Positions 1-5,092 of a DNA stretch of 5,092 nucleotides are shown here, one piece after another. Both the position numbers and the translations under genes were made by a program. Source of the stretch: Methylobacterium sp. (GTDB lineage: Bacteria > Pseudomonadota > Alphaproteobacteria > Rhizobiales > Beijerinckiaceae); the NCBI GenBank assembly GCA_021154065.1, contig JAJKJG010000236.1, positions 1-5,092 of the forward strand. Reading direction: 5' to 3'. A model generated the notes under the pieces. It did no database searches, was not told where the DNA came from, and saw only the letters and a program-made list of their open reading frames with translations. Positions within the stretch are counted from its first letter, which is position 1; each line of letters begins with the position of its first letter.

Positions 1-61
1 GCGCAATGGCGGATCGATCGCATCCCACTATGATGAGCGGGCATTTGCGCGGGGGAGAGGG

Positions 62-832
62 ATGGATCAGTTCGTGCTTTCGACGACCGAGGGGCGTGTC
101 GCCCTCCTGACGCTCAACCGCCCCGAGATTCTCAACGCGTGGCACCGCCCGATGCGCAGCCAGCTCGTCGCGAAGCTCGAGGCGGCGGAGCGGGAACCGG
201 CGATCGGCGCCATCGTCATGACCGGCGCCGGCGACCGCGCCTTTGGGGCCGGGCAGGATCTGAACGAGACCAAGACGTTCGATCCCGACCGCGCCGAGGA
301 ATGGATGCGCGAATGGGAGCAGCTCTATGACCGCCTGCGCTCGCTGTCGAAGCCGCTCGTCATCGCACTGAACGGCTTGGCGGCGGGCTCGGCCTTTCAG
401 GTGGCGCTGCTCGGCGACATGCGGGTCGGCCATCCCGGCGTGACGATGGGGCAGCCGGAGATCAACTCCGGCATCGCGAGCGTCACCGGGCCGTGGATCA
501 TGCGCGAGATGCTCGGCCTCGCCCGGACAGTCGACCTGACGCTGACCGGCCGGATGATGGCGGCGGACGAGTGCCACGCCATCGGCCTGATCAACCGGCT
601 CGTGCCCGAGAACGAGGTCAGGCCGGCCGCGATGGCGCTCGCCGCAGAGCTCGCCGAGAAGCCGCCCATCGCAATGCGCCTCAACAAGGCGCGCTTCCGG
701 GAGGTGACCGAGGCCGGCTTTCGCGAATGCATCGCGGCCGGGATCCGCAACCAGCGCGAGGCGTACGGCACCGGCGAGCCGGCCAGGATGATGCAAGCGT
801 TCCTTGCCAAGCGCGCCGAACGCAAGGGGTGA
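62..832 (+). CDS. Enoyl-CoA hydratase/isomerase (crotonase) family protein with atypical active site
   Basis: A complete 256-residue crotonase-fold protein, the usual length for the family, which acts on acyl-CoA thioesters in the cytoplasm. Family landmarks: the N-terminal LTLNRPEILNA segment (residues 16-26), the acyl-CoA/oxyanion loop FGAGQDL (61-67), the second oxyanion loop LNGLAAGSAF (103-112), GQPEINSGI (130-138) and a C-terminal helical region ending in an AFLAKR motif. A gap-free hand alignment to rat mitochondrial enoyl-CoA hydratase puts Gln113 at catalytic Glu144 and Ser110 at oxyanion Gly141, while Glu133 keeps the position of Glu164. Retaining only the second glutamate is reminiscent of enoyl-CoA isomerases, so simple hydratase activity is doubtful and the exact reaction is unknown. 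The start is set by a purine-rich GGGGGAGAG at 51-59 and by the family's normal N-terminus. The gene is probably co-transcribed with the transporter genes downstream, 120 bases away. Family call is sure; reaction is not. Confidence 0.93.
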   Translation: MDQFVLSTTEGRVALLTLNRPEILNAWHRPMRSQLVAKLEAAEREPAIGAIVMTGAGDRAFGAGQDLNETKTFDPDRAEEWMREWEQLYDRLRSLSKPLVIALNGLAAGSAFQVALLGDMRVGHPGVTMGQPEINSGIASVTGPWIMREMLGLARTVDLTLTGRMMAADECHAIGLINRLVPENEVRPAAMALAAELAEKPPIAMRLNKARFREVTEAGFRECIAAGIRNQREAYGTGEPARMMQAFLAKRAERKG

Positions 833-849
833 TAGCGTCGACCGATCGG

Positions 850-878
850 CGCGTCGCGCCGGCGCTAACCGCGACGCG
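850..878. repeat. 9-bp perfect inverted repeat in the gap before the binding-protein gene
   Basis: CGCGTCGCG at 850-858 is the exact reverse complement of CGCGACGCG at 870-878, with an 11-base spacer that includes most of a separate palindrome (GCGCCGGCGC, 856-865). The RNA could form a strong 9-bp stem or alternative smaller hairpins. No U-run follows (the next bases are TGTATTGCAT), so it is not a canonical intrinsic terminator. It could be a protein operator, an mRNA-stabilising or processing structure between the crotonase and transporter genes, or chance in GC-rich DNA. The repeat is seen directly; the role is inference. Confidence 0.45.
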
Positions 879-914
879 TGTATTGCATCCGCCCCCCGGC
901 ACCTGCCATGCTGA

Positions 915-946
915 TCCTCCGGGGACGAAACGCTTTCCGAGGAGGA
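915..946 (+). promoter_or_regulatory. Potential hairpin sequestering the Shine-Dalgarno of the solute-binding protein gene
   Basis: TCCTCC at 915-920 is perfectly complementary to GGAGGA at 941-946, which is the core of the SD sequence of the gene starting at 953. Inside this 6-bp stem, GGA (923-925) can also pair with TCC (936-938) across a 2x2 internal loop, leaving a loop of about ten bases. If formed, the hairpin would hide the ribosome-binding site. That would suit translational control of a protein usually needed in excess over its transporter. The pairing is seen; regulation is inferred, and such matches can arise by chance. Confidence 0.35.
940..945 (+). promoter_or_regulatory. Strong ribosome binding site fixing the binding-protein start at 953
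   Basis: AGGAGG lies seven bases before the ATG at 953. The two upstream in-frame starts, GTG at 878 and ATG at 908, have no comparable SD. They would also add a non-family N-terminal extension ahead of the export signal. This site therefore decides the start. Confidence 0.85.
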
Positions 947-952
947 CAGGCC

Positions 953-2044
953 ATGATCGATCCGACCTTGATCAGAGATCCCGCACGTTACGCGCTCAGC
1001 CGGCGCAAGGTCCTGACCGGTTCGGCAAGCGGCGTTGCCGCTCTCCTCGCATCGTCGGTGCCGCTCGAGCGCGCTTTCGCCAAGGACACGCTGACGGTCG
1101 CCGATCCCGGCGGCGCGTGGGCGCCGGCGTCCGGCGCCGCGTTCGTGCAGCCCTTCGCCAAGGAGGCCGACGTCACGGTGAAGCATATCGCGCGCGAGCA
1201 CTATCCGACGGTCGAGATCAAGGCGAACGTCGAGACCAAGTCCTACACCTGGGACGCCGTCATCGCGACCGACGCCGACGTCACCGAGCTCGCCCCGCAG
1301 AACCTGCTCGAGGCGCTCGACTGGAGCGGCGAGGACATGGGGCAGATCATGCCCGAGGCGAAGCGGCCCGGCTGGATGGGGCAGGACGTCTACGCGACGA
1401 TCATCGCCTACCGGACCGACAAGTACGGGCAGAACGGGCCGAAGAACTGGGCCGATTTCTGGAACGTGCAGAAATTCCCGGGCCGCCGCGCCCTGCACAA
1501 GCATCCGATCGACATGCTCGAGGCGGCGCTCCTCGCCGACGGCGTGCCGCTGAAGGACATCTATCCGATCAACATGGATCGCGCCTTCAAGAAGCTCGAT
1601 GAGATCAAGCCTCATGTCGCGGTGTGGTGGACCGGCGGCGCGCAGACGACGCAGCTGCTGCAGAGCGGCGAGGTCGACCTCATCCCGACCTGGAACGCGC
1701 GCGCCCAGGTGGTGATCGAGGCCGGCGGCCCGGTTGCGATCTCGTGGGACCAGGGCCTCTACGCCCTGGAGGGCTGGGTCATCCCGAAGGGCAACCCGAG
1801 GGCCGATCTCGCCCGCCGCTTCATCAAGTTCTGCGCCAATGCCAAGCGCCAGGCCGAGTTCGTGTCCCGTCTCGCCTATGGGCCGACGAACCCGAAGGCC
1901 TATGAGTTCATCCCGGCCGAACGCGCCAAGTTCCTGCCGACGGCGCCCGACAATCTGAAGCTGATGATGCAGTCGAACACCGAATGGTGGGGCAAGAACA
2001 AGGAAGCGGCGCTCGAGCGCTTCAACGCCTGGCTCCTGACCTGA
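953..2044 (+). CDS. ABC transporter periplasmic solute-binding protein, PotD-like, with Tat-type signal
   Basis: A 363-residue extracellular solute-binding protein that would capture the substrate in the periplasm and deliver it to the permease encoded at 3156-4970. The N-terminus has a twin-arginine export motif, SRRKVLTG (residues 16-23), then a hydrophobic stretch (about 24-38) and a likely cleavage site after AFA (41-43). The mature part has hallmarks of the PotD-like class: NWADFWNVQKFPGRRAL from residue 165, GGAQTTQLLQSGEVDLIPTWNAR (228-250), a hinge-like WDQGLYALEGWVIPKGNP (265-282) and YGPTNPKAYEF (309-319). Hand-aligned to E. coli PotD, its FWMD ligand segment reads YALE here (270-273): the aspartate becomes Glu273 and the tryptophan becomes alanine. 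Polyamine binding is therefore unproven; another small organic solute is equally possible. The gene is complete and followed after 26 bases by the ATPase gene. The family is secure; the substrate is unknown. Confidence 0.93.
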   Translation: MIDPTLIRDPARYALSRRKVLTGSASGVAALLASSVPLERAFAKDTLTVADPGGAWAPASGAAFVQPFAKEADVTVKHIAREHYPTVEIKANVETKSYTWDAVIATDADVTELAPQNLLEALDWSGEDMGQIMPEAKRPGWMGQDVYATIIAYRTDKYGQNGPKNWADFWNVQKFPGRRALHKHPIDMLEAALLADGVPLKDIYPINMDRAFKKLDEIKPHVAVWWTGGAQTTQLLQSGEVDLIPTWNARAQVVIEAGGPVAISWDQGLYALEGWVIPKGNPRADLARRFIKFCANAKRQAEFVSRLAYGPTNPKAYEFIPAERAKFLPTAPDNLKLMMQSNTEWWGKNKEAALERFNAWLLT

Positions 2045-2060
2045 TCTCGGCCGGAGCCCC

Positions 2061-2082
2061 GGGGGCGGGGGTGTCGGCGGGG
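2061..2082 (+). other. G-tract cluster overlapping the ATPase start codon
   Basis: G runs of five (2061-2065), five (2067-2071), two (2076-2077) and four (2079-2082) bases straddle the GTG start at 2071. CCCC at 2057-2060 could pair with GGGG at 2067-2070. Only three runs reach three or more G, so a standard three-tier quadruplex motif is not met; a two-tier quadruplex or a small hairpin is conceivable. This may simply be the GC-rich, weak ribosome-binding region of the short intergenic gap. Confidence 0.25.
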
Positions 2083-3159
2083 CTCGCCACCAAGCTTTCG
2101 ATCCGCAGCGTCGGCAAGAGCTATGGCCCGGTGCTGGCGCTCGCCGATGCGAGCCTCGATCTGACCGAGGGCGAGTTCCTGACGCTGCTCGGGCCCTCAG
2201 GCTCGGGCAAGACGACGCTCTTGATGATCGTCGCCGGGCTGATCCAGCCGACGGCGGGCGAGGTCTGGATCGGCGGCAAGCTGTCGACCTACGAGCCGCC
2301 GAACAAGCGCGACATCGGCATGGTGTTCCAGAACTACGCGCTCTTCCCCCACCTGACGATCCAGGAGAACATCGCCTTCCCGCTCAAGATGCGCCGCATG
2401 CCGGCAGCGCAAGCGGCCGAGGAGGTGCGCCGCGTCCTCGATATCGTGCAGCTGCCGCATGTCGCCGGCCGGCTGCCGAAGGAGCTCTCGGGCGGCCAGC
2501 AGCAGCGCATCGCGCTCGCGCGCTGCATGGTCTACCGGCCGTCGATCATCCTCATGGACGAGCCGCTCGGCGCGCTCGACCGCAAGCTGCGGGACCGCAT
2601 GCAGCTCGAGATCAAGCAGCTGCACAAGCGCCTCGGCATCACCGTCCTCTATGTCACCCATGACCAGGAGGAGGCGCTGGCGATGTCCGATCGCATCTGC
2701 CTCATGAAGGCCGGGCGGATCGAGCAGATCGGGTCGCCGGAGGAGCTCTATTTCCGGCCGCGCACGGAGTTTGCCGCCGACTTCCTCGGCGAATCGAACA
2801 TCATCGCCGGGCGCGTCGTCGCGTCCGGCCCCGACGGCGTCGTCGAGGGTCCGGGCGGGTTGCGCGTGCGGGCAGAGGTCGACCCGGCGCTCGCGCCCGG
2901 GCGGACCGTCAAGGCGGTGATCCGGCCCGAGAGCCTGCGCATCCTGCAGCCCGGCGAGACCGCGGAGAACGTCGCCGAGGGGGTGCTCGCCGAGTCGCTC
3001 TTCATCGGCGGCGTGTGCCGGCATTATGTGTCGATCGCCGACGATCTCGTGCTGTCCCTGAAGCAGCTCACCGACGGCGGCGCGGCGGTGCCGCCGCCCG
3101 GCACGCGCATCCGCGTCGGCTGGCGCGGCGACCACACGCTGGTGCTCGGCGTCGCATGA
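2071..3159 (+). CDS. ABC transporter ATP-binding protein, PotA-like, with C-terminal TOBE-type domain
   Basis: A 362-residue ATPase that would power the importer from the cytoplasmic face as a dimer on the fused permease. All nucleotide-binding elements are present: Walker A GPSGSGKT (41-48), Q-loop Gln87, signature LSGGQ (139-143), Walker B IILMDEP (159-165) with catalytic Glu164, D-loop LGALD (166-170) and H-loop His197. From about residue 240, FLGESNIIAGRV leads into a C-terminal region of the TOBE type found in PotA/FbpC/MalK-class ATPases, often regulatory or involved in dimer stability. The GTG at 2071 is chosen because it gives the family's normal N-terminus and avoids overlap. An in-frame ATG at 1984 would run 61 bases into the binding-protein gene and add residues foreign to the family. 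The SD is weak (GGAG at 2053-2056 or the G tract), so translation may be coupled to the gene before. The stop overlaps the permease start. Confidence 0.95.
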   Translation: MSAGLATKLSIRSVGKSYGPVLALADASLDLTEGEFLTLLGPSGSGKTTLLMIVAGLIQPTAGEVWIGGKLSTYEPPNKRDIGMVFQNYALFPHLTIQENIAFPLKMRRMPAAQAAEEVRRVLDIVQLPHVAGRLPKELSGGQQQRIALARCMVYRPSIILMDEPLGALDRKLRDRMQLEIKQLHKRLGITVLYVTHDQEEALAMSDRICLMKAGRIEQIGSPEELYFRPRTEFAADFLGESNIIAGRVVASGPDGVVEGPGGLRVRAEVDPALAPGRTVKAVIRPESLRILQPGETAENVAEGVLAESLFIGGVCRHYVSIADDLVLSLKQLTDGGAAVPPPGTRIRVGWRGDHTLVLGVA

Positions 3160-4970
3160 CAGCCGCGATCGAGACCCGTCGCGGCCGTGCCGGGCCGCCG
3201 CTGTCGAGCGCCGGCTGGGTCCGCGCCTGGCCGCTCTACCCGCTGTTGCTCTTGATCGTCGCGTTCTTCCTCTACCCCGTCCTGCAGATCCTGTGGCTCA
3301 GCCTGATCAACCGGGCCGGCGAGCTGTCGGCCGAGAACTACCTGCGGGCGACGACGACGCCGGTGTACCTGCGGACGCTCGGCATCACGCTGCAGATCTC
3401 GGCCTGGACCACGGCCTTCTCGCTCCTTGCCGGCTACCCGGTCGCGTACCTCCTCGCGACGGCGCGCCCGCGGACCCGGGATGTCCTCACCATCCTGGTC
3501 CTGATGCCGTTCTGGACGAGCTTCCTCGTCCGGACCTTCTCGTGGATGATCCTGCTCGGGCGCAACGGCGCCGTGAACAAGCTGCTGCTCGCGCTCGGCA
3601 TCACCGACGCGCCGCTGTCGCTGATCTTCAACTTCACCGGCACGATGATCGGCATGGTGCACGCCATGATGCCGCTCGCCGTGATGGCGATGCTGTCGGT
3701 GATGCAGCGCCTCGACCAGACCCTCGTCAGCGCGGCCCGCACCCTTGGGGCGCGGGGCGGCAGCGCCTTCTGGCAGATCTTCTTCCGCATGTCGGTCCCG
3801 GGCGTCGCCTCGGCCGGCCTCCTGGTGTTCATCAGCGCGCTCGGCTTCTTCATCACGCCGGCGCTGCTCGGCGGGCGGCAGGAGACGATGATCTCGCAGG
3901 TCATCATCTCGATCATCCAGGAGGTGCTGAACTGGCGCTTTGCGAGCGCGCTTGCGGTCATGCTGCTCGTCGCGACCGCCCTCGTCTTCCTGCTCTACGA
4001 CCGGCTGCTCGGCCTCTCGAGCCTGTCCGGCGCCGATTCCGCATCCGCGACCGCGCGACCGCCGGGTCCGCTCGGCCGGCTCGGCGCGGCAATCGGCGGG
4101 CGGCTCATCGCGGCGCTTAGCTGGCTGAGCGATCGCGGCGGAGAGATTTGGGAAAGGCTCGTCCCGGTCCGGCCGGACCGTCGCCAGCGCTCGGCCGCGC
4201 GCGGCGTGCTCGTCGTCGCGGGCGCCCTGATCATCGCCTTCCTGTGCCTGCCGTCCTTCTTCGTGATCCCGGTGTCGTTCACCGCCGGCAACTTCATCGA
4301 GTTCCCGCCGCAGGGCTTCTCGCTGCGCTGGTACGCGCTCTACTTCGACGCGCCGGACTGGATCGCCGCCACCGTGCGGTCCTTCGTCGTCGCGCTCCTG
4401 ACCGGCGCTTCGGCGACGGTGCTCGGCACGGCGGCGGCCTTCGTGCTCGTGCGGCAGCGGATCACCGGCCGCGGCATCGTTCTCGGCCTGATCCTCGCGC
4501 CGCTGGTGCTGCCGCGGATCATCATCGCCGTCGGCTTGTTCTACCTCTATGCCCGCATCGGCCTCGTCGGCACGGTCCTGGGGCTCGTCATCGGGCACAC
4601 CATTCTCGCCGTGCCCTACGTCGTCATCACGGTCATGGCGGTGCTGAAGACCTATGACGAGCGGCTCGATCAGGCCGCCTGGAGCCTTGGCGCCAGCAAA
4701 TGGCGCACGCTCGTCCACATCACGCTGCCGCAGATCCGTGGCGGCATCCTCGCCGGCTTCCTGTTTGCCTTCATCACCTCGTTCGACGAGCTGACGATCT
4801 CGCTGTTCGTCACCGGCGGCAGCACCTCGACCTTGCCGCGGCGGATGTGGAACGACCACTTGCTGCAGGTGAACCCGACGCTCGCGGCGGTGTCGACGAT
4901 CGTGCTGCTGTTCGTGACCGTGTTCATCATCGCGGCCGAAGTGCTGCGGCGGCGGGCGGTCAGCCAATGA
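3156..4970 (+). CDS. Fused double-domain ABC transporter permease (PotB-like plus PotC-like)
   Basis: A 604-residue inner-membrane protein forming the whole translocation path in one chain. The first half (about 25-284) and second half (about 350-597) each show roughly six hydrophobic segments and a binding-protein-dependent permease EAA-type loop for docking the ATPase: SAARTLGARGG through MSVPG (192-216) and QAAWSLGASKW through LPQIRGG (506-530). The halves resemble PotB/PotH and PotC/PotI respectively, normally separate proteins of under 300 residues. They are joined by a linker (about 285-348) rich in Gly, Ala, Ser, Pro and Arg with a possible amphipathic stretch (307-335). The ATG at 3156 overlaps the ATPase stop in an ATGA arrangement with no clear SD, suggesting translational coupling; an in-frame start at 3015 would lie deep in the ATPase gene and add an arginine-rich shadow peptide. 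Fused permeases are established for iron (FbpB) and thiamine (ThiP) importers, so fusion alone does not identify the substrate. Confidence 0.93.
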   Translation: MTAAIETRRGRAGPPLSSAGWVRAWPLYPLLLLIVAFFLYPVLQILWLSLINRAGELSAENYLRATTTPVYLRTLGITLQISAWTTAFSLLAGYPVAYLLATARPRTRDVLTILVLMPFWTSFLVRTFSWMILLGRNGAVNKLLLALGITDAPLSLIFNFTGTMIGMVHAMMPLAVMAMLSVMQRLDQTLVSAARTLGARGGSAFWQIFFRMSVPGVASAGLLVFISALGFFITPALLGGRQETMISQVIISIIQEVLNWRFASALAVMLLVATALVFLLYDRLLGLSSLSGADSASATARPPGPLGRLGAAIGGRLIAALSWLSDRGGEIWERLVPVRPDRRQRSAARGVLVVAGALIIAFLCLPSFFVIPVSFTAGNFIEFPPQGFSLRWYALYFDAPDWIAATVRSFVVALLTGASATVLGTAAAFVLVRQRITGRGIVLGLILAPLVLPRIIIAVGLFYLYARIGLVGTVLGLVIGHTILAVPYVVITVMAVLKTYDERLDQAAWSLGASKWRTLVHITLPQIRGGILAGFLFAFITSFDELTISLFVTGGSTSTLPRRMWNDHLLQVNPTLAAVSTIVLLFVTVFIIAAEVLRRRAVSQ

Positions 4971-4980
4971 GCGAAACCAG

Positions 4981-4988
4981 AGGGAGAG
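4981..4988 (+). promoter_or_regulatory. Ribosome binding site favouring a start at 4994 for the last gene
   Basis: AGGGAGAG lies five bases before the ATG at 4994 (seven from the end of the GGGAG core). The competing in-frame ATG at 4967, which overlaps the permease stop as ATGA, has no SD. Both starts are open in the same frame, so the choice changes the protein by nine residues only. Confidence 0.6.
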
Positions 4989-4993
4989 CTGCG

Positions 4994-5092
4994 ATGACGG
5001 ACGGCGTGACGAGCGATCGCGGCAACGCGGCCGAGACGCAGCAGGCGCGCGTCGACCTTGCCGCCGTGTTCCGCATGACGGCGCGGCTGAAC
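4994..5092 (+). CDS. N-terminal fragment of a probable class II aldolase/adducin family protein
   Basis: The frame is open from the ATG at 4994 to the right edge: 33 residues are visible and the rest lies outside the window. After a polar, probably flexible leader comes ARVDLAAVFRMTARLN (18-33). This matches from memory the start of class II aldolase/adducin-domain proteins, where 'R-x-DLAA-x-(F/Y)R' precedes a helix and then a His-Glu region; that next region, including the metal-binding histidines, is not visible. Family members are metal-dependent aldolases, epimerases or decarboxylase-like enzymes acting on hydroxylated substrates. The gene follows the permease by 23 bases in the same direction, so it is probably in the same operon and could process the imported compound. 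An alternative start at 4967 would overlap the permease stop by three bases. The gene is quite sure; the family is a moderate-confidence call on few residues. Confidence 0.6.
   Translation, partial: MTDGVTSDRGNAAETQQARVDLAAVFRMTARLN

Noticed and set aside
1..33. Possible C-terminal tail of an upstream gene ending in tandem TGA stops at 31-36
   Set aside because: Only ten sense codons are visible, they include codons uncommon for this genome (CCA, CTA), and there is no recognisable motif. An upstream gene may exist but cannot be supported from this window.
850..890. Rho-independent terminator after the crotonase gene
   Set aside because: The stem is strong but no T-run follows, so I list it only as an inverted repeat.
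883..912. Possible sigma-70 promoter (TTGCAT, 18-base spacer, CATGCT) ahead of the binding-protein gene
   Set aside because: The -10 match is poor, and in GC-rich alphaproteobacterial DNA such weak matches are common.
878..952. Longer N-terminus for the binding protein from GTG at 878 or ATG at 908
   Set aside because: Neither has an SD, and both add residues before a normal signal peptide. The ATG at 953 has a near-ideal SD.
493..1602. 369-codon plus-strand frame running from the crotonase gene into the binding-protein gene
   Set aside because: Arginine-rich, motif-free translation in the wrong frame of two well-supported genes; a GC-driven shadow.
2197..3135. 312-codon minus-strand frame opposite the ATPase
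   Set aside because: Same codon-register effect as above. It has low-complexity composition and no family motif, and it covers a gene with complete ATPase motifs.
3024..4967. 647-codon open frame on the minus strand opposite the permease
   Set aside because: Its codons are in exact register with the permease codons. It stays open because TTA, CTA and TCA are avoided in this GC-rich gene. The predicted protein is a charged His/Arg/Glu/Asp/Gln-rich string with no domain, so it is a shadow.
4127..5021. Shared word GAGCGATCGCGGC at about 4127 and 5011
   Set aside because: A short match centred on the GCGATCGC palindrome in GC-rich DNA; no further similarity around it, so not a meaningful repeat.

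Overview
The window is very GC-rich, with codons ending almost always in G or C. It reads as ordinary chromosomal sequence from an alphaproteobacterium, most likely a Rhizobiales (Hyphomicrobiales) relative. This assignment rests on base composition, codon use and the feel of the protein sequences, not on any search. All supported genes lie on the + strand and are tightly spaced, so the region looks like one catabolic or uptake operon that continues beyond at least the right edge.

Layout: 1-61 is a short leader with no gene I can support. 62-832 encodes a crotonase-fold (enoyl-CoA hydratase/isomerase family) enzyme with a non-standard active site. 833-952 is the only sizeable non-coding gap. 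It holds a 9-bp inverted repeat and a second potential hairpin that would pair with the Shine-Dalgarno (SD) sequence of the next gene. 953-2044 encodes a Tat-type exported solute-binding protein of the PotD-like class. 2071-3159 encodes the ABC ATPase (PotA-like, with a C-terminal TOBE-type region). 3156-4970 encodes one long permease in which two membrane domains (PotB-like and PotC-like) are fused; it overlaps the ATPase gene by four bases. 4994 to the right edge is the start of a further gene whose first residues resemble the class II aldolase/adducin family.

Together the three middle genes form a complete importer: binding protein, ATPase and fused double permease. The family is usually annotated as 'spermidine/putrescine', but many members carry other small organic solutes, and the residues visible here do not prove a polyamine substrate. 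The flanking crotonase and putative aldolase suggest import of an organic compound followed by enzymatic breakdown, possibly via a CoA thioester; the substrate is unknown. I see no mobile element, CRISPR array, RNA gene or clearly novel system. The points most worth a second look are the altered crotonase catalytic residues, the fused permease and the structured leader before the binding-protein gene.
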